22,927 nucleotides of DNA from BP-133 sp040756995 (GTDB lineage Bacteria; Actinomycetota; Acidimicrobiia; IMCC26256; BP-133): NCBI GenBank assembly GCA_040756995.1, contig JBFLYK010000082.1, positions 1 through 22,927 of the forward strand, written 5' to 3'. Of this stretch, positions 13,405 to 21,841 are shown piece by piece. Position 1 is the first letter of the stretch. Every line of letters starts with the position of its first letter. The translations under genes were made by a program, and so were the position numbers. Below the pieces are notes generated by a model. The model worked only from the letters and a program-made list of their open reading frames with translations. It was not told the DNA's origin and made no database searches.

Positions 13405-14067
13405 GTGACCGTTGCGCAGCCGCCCGTCTTCGTCGACGACACCGGCCGCCGCCGGATACTGACGCGGCGCGCCGGACGGATCGTCGTCATCGGCTTCACC
13501 GCCTACCTCGGGCTCGTGGCCCTTGGTTTCGCCCGCGATCCCCGGGTGGGGCCGATCCACCTGCCCACCTTCGGGCTGCCGAGTCTCGGGCTGATGATCC
13601 CGCCCGCTCCGACGGTCCTCGGGGAGCAGGCGACGCGGACCTACTCCGAGGCAGAGGGTGACAGTGGGCCGGCGGCGCCCCGCCCGGACGGTGAGGCGGG
13701 GCCACAGGGGTCGGGTCCCGCCCCGGGCGGAACGGCGACGCCGCCCGCGACCCCGCCGGCGGGTGTCACCTCGCCGGCCGGAGTGACGCCTGCGGCAACA
13801 CCAGCCGGCCGCCCGGCCGCTCCCGGCAAGGCGCCGACGTCCTCCACCACCGCTCCTCCGTCGAGCACATCCTCGACGTCGACCACCTCGTCGTCGACGT
13901 CGACGACCTCCACCACCACTTCCTCGACGACGAGCACCATGCCCGGGGCGGGACAGGGTCAGGGGCAGGGCCAGGGTCAGGCCAACGGGCCGACGTCGGC
14001 CAAGGGACCTGACGGCAGCGGAGCGCCCGGACAGGCCCGGAAGACCACCACCACGACCGCGAGCTGA
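13405..14067 (+). CDS. Membrane-anchored Ser/Thr/Pro-rich protein, unknown function
   Basis: From GTG 13405 the frame encodes 220 residues. A cytoplasmic N-terminus with a basic patch (RRRILTRRAGR) precedes one transmembrane helix (about 26-42). A long extracytoplasmic low-complexity region follows, first Pro/Gly/Ala-rich, then a Ser/Thr run (about 147-178), then a GQGQGQ stretch and a terminal Thr run. No fold is recognised. The region could be a wall-spanning stalk and is a likely target for O-glycosylation. It ends 2 bp before the deacetylase-glycosyltransferase gene, so the two are probably coupled and may work in the same cell-surface pathway. Confidence 0.75.
   Translation: MTVAQPPVFVDDTGRRRILTRRAGRIVVIGFTAYLGLVALGFARDPRVGPIHLPTFGLPSLGLMIPPAPTVLGEQATRTYSEAEGDSGPAAPRPDGEAGPQGSGPAPGGTATPPATPPAGVTSPAGVTPAATPAGRPAAPGKAPTSSTTAPPSSTSSTSTTSSSTSTTSTTTSSTTSTMPGAGQGQGQGQGQANGPTSAKGPDGSGAPGQARKTTTTTAS
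13845..13935 (+). repeat. Ser/Thr-coding low-complexity repeat
   Basis: Near-repeats of tcgacgtcgacgacc and ctccaccaccactt encode an uninterrupted Ser/Thr run in the anchored protein. It is simple-sequence coding DNA prone to slippage, and its length probably varies between strains. Confidence 0.65.
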
Positions 14068-14069
14068 CA

Positions 14070-16217
14070 GTGGCGCTCACGTTCCGGAGGGCGGACCAGT
14101 CCGCCCGTCTCCCACGCTCCCGTTGGCTGGCGCTGGCGGTCGTCCTGGCCGCCCTCGGCATGGCGCTGATCGTCGACGGCTTCTCCCACCACGCCATCGG
14201 ACAGTCATCGACGGTCGTCTCCCGGGGCGAGGGCTCCGGCCTCGCCGCGCCGGGCCCCATCCTCGACCTGTCCGGTCCGGAACCCCGCTCGGCGCCGCTG
14301 CCGGACAAGACCGTGGCGCTGACCTTCGACGACGGTCCCGATCCGCAGTGGACGCCGCAGATCCTCGAAGTCCTCCGGCGCCACGGTGTGCCGGCCACCT
14401 TCTTCGTCGTCGGCACCCAGGCGGCCCGGCATCCCGAACTCGTGCGGGAGGAACTGGCGGCCGGTCATGAGGTCGGCGCCCACACGTTCACGCACTCCAA
14501 CCTCGGCGGGGCGTCAGCGCTGCGGTCCGGCATCGAGCTCAGCCTCACCCAGAGCGCCCTGGCCGGAGCGGCCGGGATCAACACCCATCTGCTCCGCCTG
14601 CCCTACTCGTCGGACACCACGGAGATGACCGAGTCGGACCTGGCCGCCGCCCGGCGGGCGGCCGACCTCGGGTACCTCCTGGTGTTCGCCACCCAGGACA
14701 GCGAGGACTGGCGCCAGCCGGGGCCGGGCACGATCGTCGCCCGCAGCACTCCCCCGGCCGGCAAGGGCGCCATCGTCCTGCTCCACGACGCCGGCGGCGA
14801 CCGGAGCCAGACCGTGGAGGCGGTCGACCGACTGATCACCAAACTGAAGGGCCAGGGCTACCGGTTCACGACCGTGTCCGAACTGGCCGGGCTGCCTCCG
14901 GGGGCGGCGGTGGCGCCGGTGGGTCGATTCGATCGCCTCCAGGGCCTGGCCCTGCTGTTGACCCTCCGACTGGCGTCGGCCCTGTCCCGCCTCTTCAGCC
15001 TGCTGGTCCTGCCGTTCACGGCCCTCACGCTGATCCGGAGCGTGGCGGTGGTGGCGCTGGCCCGCCGGCAGTCCAAGGTCGCGCTGCCGGCCGAGGCGGC
15101 GTCGTTCCTCCCCCCGGTCAGCGTGATCGTCCCGGCCTACAACGAGGAGGTCGGCATCGTCGCCGCCGTCCGGTCCCTGGCCGCCAGCGACTACCCCACG
15201 CTGGAGGTCATCGTGGTCGACGACGGCTCCACCGACGGCACCGCCGCCGCGGTGGTCGCCATCGACGACCCGCGGGTGCGGCTCATCCGTCAGGCCAACG
15301 GCGGGAAGCCGGCGGCCCTCAACACCGGCGTCGCCGCCGCCCGCCACGACATCCTCGTCATGGTCGACGGCGACACCATCTTCGAACCCGACACGATCCG
15401 CAACCTCGTGGCCCAGATGGTCGACCCGTCCGTCGGCGCCGTGGCCGGCAACACCAAGGTCGGCAACCGGAAGGGTCTGCTCGGGCGCTGGCAGCACATC
15501 GAGTACGTCATCGGCTGCAACCTCGACCGCCGGATGTATGAGGCGCTCGGCTGCATGCCGGTGGTGCCGGGGGCGATCGGCGCCTTCCGGCGCCAGGCCC
15601 TGGATCACGTCGGCGGCGTCAGCCACGACACCCTGGCCGAGGACACCGACCTCACCATGGCCATCCACCGCGCCGGCTGGAGGGTGGTCTACGAACCCCG
15701 GGCCCGGGCCTGGACGGAGGTCCCGGCCACGCTCCGCCAGCTGTGGCGGCAGCGGTACCGGTGGGCCTACGGCACCATGCAGGCGATCTGGAAGCACCGG
15801 GGCGCCGTCCGGGAACGGAGCCCTCTGGGCCTGATCGCCCTGCCGTGGATCGCCTTCACACAGGTGGTGCTGCCGCTGCTGTCGCCCGCCTTCGACGTGT
15901 TCACGCTCTACGGCCTGCTGTTCCTGGACCCGGGCCTCTACATCACCTACTGGGTGGCCTTCAACATCCTGGCCCTGGCGATCGGCCTCTACGCCTTCCG
16001 CCTCGACGGCGAGTCGCCCCGGGCGCTGTGGGCCCTGCCGTTCCAGCAGTTCGTCTTCCGCCAGTTGGTCTACCTGGTGGTGTTCGAGTCGGTGGTCAGC
16101 GCCTGCGCCGGTACGCGCCTGCGCTGGCACAAGCTGACGAGGACGGGCGACATCGTGGTGGCGACGGCCGCTCCGCCGGCGGCGGACGCGGAGGAGGCCT
16201 CGGAGGTCGCGGCCTAG
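14070..16217 (+). CDS. Polysaccharide deacetylase-glycosyltransferase (GT2) fusion, membrane protein
   Basis: The protein has 715 residues from GTG 14070. In order: a membrane span (about 19-36); a NodB carbohydrate deacetylase domain (about 80-275) with TFDDGPD (85-91), metal His138/His142 (HTFTH), RLPYSSDT (176-183) and LLHDAGG (238-243); two closely spaced hydrophobic segments (about 291-331); a processive family 2 glycosyltransferase (about 348-570) with DDGS (384-387), DGD (433-435), catalytic EDTD (524-527) and QRYRW (561-565); and four C-terminal spans (about 587-680). The QxxRW motif and the spans mark a synthase that polymerises and exports a beta-linked polymer. The deacetylase suggests an N-acetylated sugar polymer, as with PgaC/PgaB or chitin/hyaluronan synthases. 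Reversed domain fusions like this are seen in actinobacteria and firmicutes. The product is not known. It overlaps the convergent ABC-F gene by 4 bp (CTAG). Confidence 0.93.
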   Translation: MALTFRRADQSARLPRSRWLALAVVLAALGMALIVDGFSHHAIGQSSTVVSRGEGSGLAAPGPILDLSGPEPRSAPLPDKTVALTFDDGPDPQWTPQILEVLRRHGVPATFFVVGTQAARHPELVREELAAGHEVGAHTFTHSNLGGASALRSGIELSLTQSALAGAAGINTHLLRLPYSSDTTEMTESDLAAARRAADLGYLLVFATQDSEDWRQPGPGTIVARSTPPAGKGAIVLLHDAGGDRSQTVEAVDRLITKLKGQGYRFTTVSELAGLPPGAAVAPVGRFDRLQGLALLLTLRLASALSRLFSLLVLPFTALTLIRSVAVVALARRQSKVALPAEAASFLPPVSVIVPAYNEEVGIVAAVRSLAASDYPTLEVIVVDDGSTDGTAAAVVAIDDPRVRLIRQANGGKPAALNTGVAAARHDILVMVDGDTIFEPDTIRNLVAQMVDPSVGAVAGNTKVGNRKGLLGRWQHIEYVIGCNLDRRMYEALGCMPVVPGAIGAFRRQALDHVGGVSHDTLAEDTDLTMAIHRAGWRVVYEPRARAWTEVPATLRQLWRQRYRWAYGTMQAIWKHRGAVRERSPLGLIALPWIAFTQVVLPLLSPAFDVFTLYGLLFLDPGLYITYWVAFNILALAIGLYAFRLDGESPRALWALPFQQFVFRQLVYLVVFESVVSACAGTRLRWHKLTRTGDIVVATAAPPAADAEEASEVAA

Positions 16218-18148
16218 GGGGCGGCCGCTTCGGCGGCCGCCAGCTGCTCGCTGGCCGTCTCCCAGGCGTCCATGGCGGCCAGCGCTTCCTTGCGGGCCTG
16301 GCCGTGGCGGGCGGCGAGTTCGGCGATCCGGGAGTGGTCGCCGTAGATCTCGGGATCGGCCAGTTGCCGCTCGAGATCCGTCACCAGCTGCTCGGCCTTC
16401 TCCCAGGCCCGCTCGGCGTCGCGGACGGCCTTCTTCAGGTCTTTGGTGGCCCGGTGCCGGGCGTCGCGCCGCTCGGCCGCCGAGCGCCGGTCGTCGCGCC
16501 GAGTCGGCTTGGCCAGCTGGGAGCGCGGCACCGGCGCCGCCGGGGCCGGGCCGAGCGTCGGGGTGAGCACCCGCTCGTCGACGTCGTGGTGGAAGCGGGC
16601 CGTGCCGTGGCGGACTTCGATGAGGCTGGTGCAGACCGCCCGGATCAGCGCCCGGTCGTGGGTGACCAGGAGCACCGTGCCGGCATAGGCCCGCAGGGCG
16701 TCCTCGAGCAGATCGCAGCTGGGCAGGTCGAGATGGTTGGTCGGCTCGTCGAGCACCAGGAGGTTGTGGGGCTCGACCATGAGCTTGCCGAGGGCCAGCC
16801 GGGTGCGCTCGCCACCGGAGAGCTCGCCCACCTTCCGCTCGACGGCGTCGCCGGAGAACCCGAAGGCGCCGAGGTAGGTCCGGAGGTTCTTGCCCGCTTT
16901 CTCCGGCACGCTGGCCCGGAACTCGTCCACCACCGACTTCTCCAGCCGCAGGACCTCGACCTGGTGTTGGGCGAAGCGGCCGACCTCCACGTTGGCGCCG
17001 AGCGACACCCGGCCGGACAGCGCCGGGATCTCGCCCAGCAGGAGCCGCAGCAGGGTGGTCTTGCCCGCGCCGTTGGGACCGACGAGGCCGATGCGCATGC
17101 CGCGCTCGACCACCAGGTTCACGCCCCGCAGGACGACCTCGTCGCCGTAGCCGGCCGTCACGTCTTCCAGTTCGGCCACCACCCGCGACACCCGGGGCGG
17201 CTCGGGGAACTGGAAGCGGGCCTTCACCTCGGAGAGGGTCGGCACATGGATCGCCTCGAGCTTCTCCAGCGCCTTGAGGCGGCTCTGGACCTGCCGGGCC
17301 TTCGTGGCCTTGTAGCGGAACCGCTCCACGAACCGCTCGGTGGCCGCCACCTGCCGGGCCTGGTTGGCCGCCGCCGCCTGGGCCTGGGCGATCCGCTCCT
17401 CCCGCTGGGCGACGTACTCCACGAACCCGCCCACGAACTCGGTGATCCGGCCGTTGGCCAGCTCGAGCACCCGGTTGGCCACGCCGTCGATGAAGTCGCG
17501 GTCGTGGCTGACGAACAGGAGCGCGCCGGGGAACGACGCCAGCTGCTCCTCCAGCCAGGCGACGCTGTCGACGTCGAGGTGGTTGGTCGGCTCGTCGAGG
17601 AGGAGGACGTCGGGGCGGGCGACGAGGATCCGGGCCAGGGCGGCCCGCATCCGCCACCCGCCGGACAGCTCGGCCAGCGGCCGGACCCGGTCGGCGTCGG
17701 TGAAGCCGAGACCGGCCAGCACCCGGTGGGCCTCGGCCTCGACGGCGTAGCCGCCCTGCTGCTCGAAGGCCGTCTGGGCCTCGCCGAGCTCCCGCAGAAG
17801 CCGATCATGCTCCGTTCCGGTGGTGGCGGCGACGGCGTGGTGGAGCTCCTCGATCCGGTGCGCCAGGTCGACGATGGTGCCGGCGCCCCGGAGCGCCTCG
17901 TCGAGGGCTGACCCGTCCGGCGCCTCCGTGCGGTCTTGCGGGAGGTAGGCCGTGGTCAGGGTGGACGGGCGGCTCACCGTGCCGCTGTCGGGCCGCTGTT
18001 CCCCGGCCAGGATCTCGAGCAGTGTGGTCTTGCCGGTGCCGTTGCCGCCGACCAGCGCGATGCGCCGGCCGGGACTCAGCGTGACGGTCACGTCGGAGAA
18101 CAGGACGCGCTGGCCGTGCGCTTTGGAAAGGCCTGAACCGGTGAGCAC
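16214..18148 (-). CDS. ABC-F family ATPase (ribosome-associated)
   Basis: This 644-residue protein has two ABC domains and no membrane span. Domain 1 has GGNGTGKTT (34-42), LSGG (161-164) and DEPTNHLD (185-192). Domain 2 has GPNGAGKTT (357-365), LSGGE (443-447) and DEPTNHLD (467-474). Between them is the helical linker (about 240-315) with the basic RYKATKARQVQSR stretch that reaches the ribosomal P site in this family. The last 80 residues form a charged coiled-coil extension, as in Uup/EttA-like proteins. ABC-F proteins act on stalled or initiating ribosomes, and some give antibiotic protection; this one looks like a housekeeping type. The start is GTG 18148; no strong ribosome site is seen. 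The universal stress protein gene ends 29 bp upstream on the same strand. Confidence 0.93.
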   Translation of the reverse strand: MLTGSGLSKAHGQRVLFSDVTVTLSPGRRIALVGGNGTGKTTLLEILAGEQRPDSGTVSRPSTLTTAYLPQDRTEAPDGSALDEALRGAGTIVDLAHRIEELHHAVAATTGTEHDRLLRELGEAQTAFEQQGGYAVEAEAHRVLAGLGFTDADRVRPLAELSGGWRMRAALARILVARPDVLLLDEPTNHLDVDSVAWLEEQLASFPGALLFVSHDRDFIDGVANRVLELANGRITEFVGGFVEYVAQREERIAQAQAAAANQARQVAATERFVERFRYKATKARQVQSRLKALEKLEAIHVPTLSEVKARFQFPEPPRVSRVVAELEDVTAGYGDEVVLRGVNLVVERGMRIGLVGPNGAGKTTLLRLLLGEIPALSGRVSLGANVEVGRFAQHQVEVLRLEKSVVDEFRASVPEKAGKNLRTYLGAFGFSGDAVERKVGELSGGERTRLALGKLMVEPHNLLVLDEPTNHLDLPSCDLLEDALRAYAGTVLLVTHDRALIRAVCTSLIEVRHGTARFHHDVDERVLTPTLGPAPAAPVPRSQLAKPTRRDDRRSAAERRDARHRATKDLKKAVRDAERAWEKAEQLVTDLERQLADPEIYGDHSRIAELAARHGQARKEALAAMDAWETASEQLAAAEAAAP

Positions 18149-18177
18149 ACCGTCAGGCTAAAGGCGGTGACGGTGGG

Positions 18178-18645
18178 TCAGACCAACGCGCCGGCGGTGC
18201 CGATGGTGTCGACCACCAGGACGTCGCAGTGGGCGTGGTGCGACACGTGGTTGGGAATGCTGCCGAGCATCCGCCGGGGACCCTGCATGCCCCGGTTCCC
18301 GACCACGATGAGATCGGCCCCGACCTCCTCGGCGACGGACAGGATGGCCGTGGCCGGGTGGGCGAGCACGGCGTGGGTCGTGAGACTGTCGCCGACACCG
18401 ATGAGTCCGGTGGCCACGGTGTCGAGGAGGTGGCAGGCGTCGTCGCGGGCGGCCGCCTCCCACTGCAGGACCGCCGTCGGCAGCACGCCCGGTTCCGCGC
18501 TGCCGGCCAGCACCATGGCCGGTACCCGATAGGCGGTCACGACGTGCAGGTCGGCCCCGAAGGCGTTGGCCAGAATTCCCGCTCGGCGGACGGCCTCCGT
18601 CGCGGTGGCGGACCCGTCGGTGCCCACGACGATCGATCGGAACAT
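18178..18645 (-). CDS. Universal stress protein (UspA family)
   Basis: The 155-residue single-domain protein begins MFRSIVVGTDGSATA and carries the ATP-binding loop GNRGMQGPRRMLGS (116-129). That loop is one residue shorter between its second and third glycines than the usual G-2x-G-9x-G pattern. The segments HVVTAYRVP and CDVLVVDT are typical for the fold. Members bind ATP and support survival under starvation or hypoxia; the precise role here is unknown. ATG 18645 has a strong GAGGAGGG site upstream. It probably shares a transcript with the ABC-F gene and is divergent from the secreted nuclease gene over a 223-bp gap. Confidence 0.92.
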   Translation of the reverse strand: MFRSIVVGTDGSATATEAVRRAGILANAFGADLHVVTAYRVPAMVLAGSAEPGVLPTAVLQWEAAARDDACHLLDTVATGLIGVGDSLTTHAVLAHPATAILSVAEEVGADLIVVGNRGMQGPRRMLGSIPNHVSHHAHCDVLVVDTIGTAGALV

Positions 18646-18799
18646 GGCCGCCCTCCTCGTTCGCGTGCGTGCTCCGACCGTAGAAAGCGGCGAGCGCCCG
18701 GACGTTGTCACCGTCGACGCCCGAATTGTCAGCGTCACGACGGTGGAACGTACGCCCCGAAAATTCACCAACCGGTACGAAGGGATATTTCGGTCGGGC

Positions 18800-18812
18800 G
18801 GTGAACTTCACC
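18800..18812. promoter_or_regulatory. Palindrome GGTGAA-C-TTCACC in a divergent promoter region
   Basis: A perfect 6-bp inverted repeat around one central base lies in the 223-bp gap between the stress protein and nuclease genes. A further TTCACC occurs at 18764-18769 and GGTGGAAC at 18742-18749. The cluster suggests a regulator-binding region. The gap is AT-richer than its surroundings (18755-18795). No clear -35/-10 pair was identified. Confidence 0.35.
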
Positions 18813-18868
18813 ATGACTCGGGCGTTCGGCGCGCCTGAGGCGGACCATCCGACTTGCTGGGGGAGAAA

Positions 18869-19693
18869 GTGAGAAGACGGCTCAGTGGCCGCGTCGCGGC
18901 CGTTGTCAGTACCGCGGCGCTGGCGGTGGCCTCGGGCTTCGTGGTCACGCCTCCCCCCGCCGAGGCGGCCGCAACCGTGCGGGTACTGGACTTCAACTTC
19001 TGCGGCGCCATATGTCACAAGGGCGTCATCGACCGGCCGGGTTCCAACAACGACGTGGTGGAAGAGGTGCGGAACCGGATCGTCGCCTTCCGGCCCCACC
19101 TCGTGATGCTCCAGGAGTCCTGCCACGGCCAGTTCGAGCGCATCACGAAGCTGCTCCGGAGCAGTGCCTGGCCGATGGACGGAGTCTTCCGGCCCCAGCG
19201 CCAGGACGGGCGCTGCAAGGGCGGCAGCCGCGGCTTCGGCGACGCCGTCCTCACCGCGGGCCGCGTCGGATCCCGGGAGGTGCTCGACCTCCCCGATCTC
19301 GGAGGCGAGAACCGGGCCATCCTCTGCCTCAACACCGACGCCCAAGGGCCGGTGCTGGCCTGCAGCCTGCACCTCGTGACCGGCAAAGCCGGCCCCGGCC
19401 GGAGGGAGCACACCATGCAGCTCGCCTCCGCCGCCCGGATGCTGAACCGCAAGGCGGCCGGACGGGCGGTGATCGTCGGTGGCGACTTCAACGCCACGCC
19501 CGGGAAGATGGGGGCGCTGCTCGGCGGCGCCGGGCGCTTCTTTGACATCGACCCGCAGAAGGCCGGGACCCGGGGCGACAAGATCGACTACGTCCTCTTC
19601 AACCGGAGCCACTTCTCCGGCCCCTCCGGCGGCCCGGTGGGCTCGAGATACTCCGACCACAAGGTCCTGCAGGGCTCGGCGACCCGCCGTTGA
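18869..19693 (+). CDS. Secreted endonuclease/exonuclease/phosphatase (EEP) family protein
   Basis: The protein has 274 residues from GTG 18869. A basic N-terminus (RRRLSGR) and a hydrophobic stretch ending about PPAEAAA form a signal peptide of roughly 35 residues. The mature part shows the EEP superfamily landmarks: VRVLDFNFCG at the start, the metal Glu in VMLQES, CSLHLVTGK, GGDFNATPG with catalytic Asp/Asn, and the terminal SDHKVL with the catalytic Asp-His pair. Such enzymes hydrolyse phosphodiester bonds in DNA, inositol phosphates or lipids; the substrate of this secreted one is unknown. Two cysteine pairs may form disulfides. The GTG was chosen over TTG 18854 because GGGGGAGAAA lies just upstream of it. 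The stop codon is 3 bp before the palindrome in front of paaZ. Confidence 0.87.
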   Translation: MRRRLSGRVAAVVSTAALAVASGFVVTPPPAEAAATVRVLDFNFCGAICHKGVIDRPGSNNDVVEEVRNRIVAFRPHLVMLQESCHGQFERITKLLRSSAWPMDGVFRPQRQDGRCKGGSRGFGDAVLTAGRVGSREVLDLPDLGGENRAILCLNTDAQGPVLACSLHLVTGKAGPGRREHTMQLASAARMLNRKAAGRAVIVGGDFNATPGKMGALLGGAGRFFDIDPQKAGTRGDKIDYVLFNRSHFSGPSGGPVGSRYSDHKVLQGSATRR

Positions 19694-19696
19694 GAA

Positions 19697-19720
19697 TTTA
19701 CCGGCCGCGCGGTCGGTAAA
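19697..19720. promoter_or_regulatory. 24-bp palindrome upstream of paaZ, probable TetR-family (PaaR-like) operator
   Basis: TTTACCGGCCGC is followed directly by GCGGTCGGTAAA, so the two 12-bp arms are reverse complements with a single mismatch and no loop. The core ACCGACCG/CGGTCGGT type is familiar from TetR-type regulators of acyl-CoA and phenylacetate genes (recalled). The lack of a loop argues against a terminator. It ends 2 bp before a TTGACA hexamer, well placed to block the paaZ promoter. Confidence 0.7.
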
Positions 19721-19722
19721 AG

Positions 19723-19753
19723 TTGACAAACCCCCCGGGGGACGGCCTAGAAC
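19723..19753 (+). promoter_or_regulatory. Putative sigma-70 type promoter of paaZ
   Basis: A perfect TTGACA at 19723-19728 is followed by TAGAAC at 19748-19753, a longer-than-usual 19-bp spacer (CTAGAA at 18 bp is an alternative). The start codon is 42 bp further on. The palindrome immediately upstream would overlap the polymerase footprint. Confidence 0.45.
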
Positions 19754-19795
19754 GGGCGGCGGGCGCTACGCCGACGTCGCCCCGGGGAGGTCGTC

Positions 19796-21841
19796 ATGCG
19801 GGTCCTGCAGAGCTACGTCGCCGGCCGGTGGCACACGCCCTCGGGGGCGGGCGTCGAAGTCCACGACGCCACCACCGGCGAGCCCGTCGCCCGGGTCGGC
19901 AGCGACGGCATCGACGTCGCGGCCGCCCTTCGCTACGGCCGCGAGGTCGGTGGACCGGCCCTGCGGCGGCTCACCTTCGGGCAGCGGGCCGGGATCCTCA
20001 AGGCGCTCGGCAGCTACCTCTCGGAGCACAAGGACGACCTCTACGCCCTGTCCACCGCCACCGGCGCCACCCGCTCCGACGCCTGGCTCGACATCGAGGG
20101 CGGGACGGGCGTGCTGGCGGTGTACGCCTCCAAAGGCCGCAAGGAGCTGCCCGACGGGCACTTCCTGCGCGACGGCGACCCCGAGGTCCTGGCCAAGGAC
20201 GGATCCTTCCTCGGACTGCACCTCCTCGTGCCCCGGGAAGGCGTCGCCGTCCTCATCAACGCCTTCAACTTCCCGGTGTGGGGAATGCTGGAGAAGGTCG
20301 CCCCGGCGCTGCTGGCCGGCGTGCCGGTGCTGGTGAAACCGGCCACGCCGACCGCCTACGTGGCCGAGGCGGCCGTCCGCCTCATGGTCGACTCCGGCGC
20401 CCTCCCCGAGGGAGCGCTGCAGCTGGTGTGCGGGAGCCTGGGCTCGGCGTTCGATCACCTCACCGGGCAGGACTCCGTGTTCTTCACCGGTTCGGCGGCC
20501 ACGGCCACGAAGTTGCGGTCCCATCCGGTGGTGCTGGGCCACTCGGTGCGCTTCACCGCCGAGGCCGATTCGCTCAACGCCTCGGTCCTCGGTCCGGCGG
20601 CGGTGCCCGGTACCGCCGAGTTCGACCTCTACGTCAAGGAGATCGCCCGGGAAATGACGACCAAGGCCGGGCAACGGTGCACGGCCATCCGGCGGGCGCT
20701 GGTGCCCTCGGGCCTCGTCAACGACGTCGTCTCGGGGTTGGCCGACCGCCTGGCCAAGATCGTCGTCGGTGATCCGCGTCGGGAGGAGGTCCGCATGGGT
20801 CCGCTGGTCAGCCTGGACCAGCGGGGCGAGGTCGAGCGGGCGCTGGCGACGCTGGCCTCCGGCGCCGAGGTCGCCGTCGGCGGGCCCGACGGGAAGTTCG
20901 ACCCGCTCGGCGCCGACGTCGACCGGGGGGCGTTCCTCGCCCCGACGGTGCTGCTCGCCCGCGATCCGGGCGCCACCGCCGCCCATGACGTCGAGCCGTT
21001 CGGACCGGTGTGCACCGTGCTGCCCTACGGCGGCATCGACGACGCCATCGACCTCGCCCGGCTCGGAAAGGGCAGCCTGGTGGTGTCGGTGTTCACCCCC
21101 GCGGCCTCCGAGGCCGGCCGCCTCGCCCTCGGCCTCGGCGCCCACCACGGCCGGGTGCTGCTGGTCGACGAGCGGTGCGGCAAGACCCAGACCGGGCACG
21201 GCTCGCCGATGCCGCATCTGGTCCACGGCGGACCGGGCCGGGCCGGAGGCGGCGAGGAGCTCGGCGGCATCCGCTCGGTGCACCACCACCTGCAGCGGGT
21301 GGCGGTGCAGGGCTCGCCGGACACGTTGTCGGCCCTCACCGGAACCCTGCTGCCCGGCGCCACGCGCCGGGAGGGCGGGCCGCACCCGTTCACCAAGCAC
21401 TTCGAGGACCTGGAGATCGGCGACTCGCTGGTGACCGAGAAGCGGACAATCACGCTGGAGGACATCGACCGCTTCGCCGACCTGACCGGCGACCACTTCT
21501 ACGCTCACACCGACGAGGAGGCGGCGGCCAAGAGCCCCATCTTCGGCGGGCGGGTGGCCCACGGCTACTTCGTGATCGCCGCCGCCGCCGGGCTGTTCGT
21601 GTGGCCGGATCCGGGGCCGGTGCTGGCCAACTACGGCATCGACCGGCTCCGCTTCAGCACTCCGGTGAAGCCGGGCGACGAGATCCACGTCGTGTTCACC
21701 TGCAAGGAGAAGTCGCCCCGGAAGGGCGCGGGCTACGGCGAGGTGCGCTGGGACACGCAGGTGGTCAACCAGGACGGGACGGTGGTGGCCGCCTACGACG
21801 TCCTCACGATGGTGGCGACGAAGGAGGCGGCGGCGAAATGA
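19796..21841 (+). CDS. paaZ: Bifunctional oxepin-CoA hydrolase / 3-oxo-5,6-dehydrosuberyl-CoA semialdehyde dehydrogenase
   Basis: This 681-residue fusion matches PaaZ. The N-terminal aldehyde dehydrogenase (about 1-520) has NAFNFPVWG (155-163), FFTGSAAT, Glu256 and catalytic Cys295 (GQRCTA), the same numbers as in the E. coli enzyme as I recall it. The C-terminal MaoC-type hydratase (about 530-681) has LTGDHFYAHTDEEAA with Asp566 and His571, then FGGRVAHGYF. In phenylacetate breakdown PaaZ opens the oxepin-CoA ring and oxidises the resulting aldehyde. ATG 19796 has GGGGAGG 5 nt upstream. It overlaps the next gene by ATGA. A palindrome and TTGACA upstream suggest control by a TetR-type repressor responding to phenylacetyl-CoA. 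Both catalytic sites are intact. Confidence 0.94.
   Translation: MRVLQSYVAGRWHTPSGAGVEVHDATTGEPVARVGSDGIDVAAALRYGREVGGPALRRLTFGQRAGILKALGSYLSEHKDDLYALSTATGATRSDAWLDIEGGTGVLAVYASKGRKELPDGHFLRDGDPEVLAKDGSFLGLHLLVPREGVAVLINAFNFPVWGMLEKVAPALLAGVPVLVKPATPTAYVAEAAVRLMVDSGALPEGALQLVCGSLGSAFDHLTGQDSVFFTGSAATATKLRSHPVVLGHSVRFTAEADSLNASVLGPAAVPGTAEFDLYVKEIAREMTTKAGQRCTAIRRALVPSGLVNDVVSGLADRLAKIVVGDPRREEVRMGPLVSLDQRGEVERALATLASGAEVAVGGPDGKFDPLGADVDRGAFLAPTVLLARDPGATAAHDVEPFGPVCTVLPYGGIDDAIDLARLGKGSLVVSVFTPAASEAGRLALGLGAHHGRVLLVDERCGKTQTGHGSPMPHLVHGGPGRAGGGEELGGIRSVHHHLQRVAVQGSPDTLSALTGTLLPGATRREGGPHPFTKHFEDLEIGDSLVTEKRTITLEDIDRFADLTGDHFYAHTDEEAAAKSPIFGGRVAHGYFVIAAAAGLFVWPDPGPVLANYGIDRLRFSTPVKPGDEIHVVFTCKEKSPRKGAGYGEVRWDTQVVNQDGTVVAAYDVLTMVATKEAAAK

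Noticed and set aside
14514..17657. Very long minus-strand open frame of about 1,047 codons
   Set aside because: It lies opposite the fusion enzyme and out of frame with the ABC-F gene. Its composition is Arg/Gly/Pro/Ala-rich without domains, as expected for an antisense shadow in GC-rich DNA.
19697..19720. Terminator of the secreted nuclease gene
   Set aside because: The two arms abut with no loop and are followed by TTGACA rather than a T-run, so an operator is the better reading.
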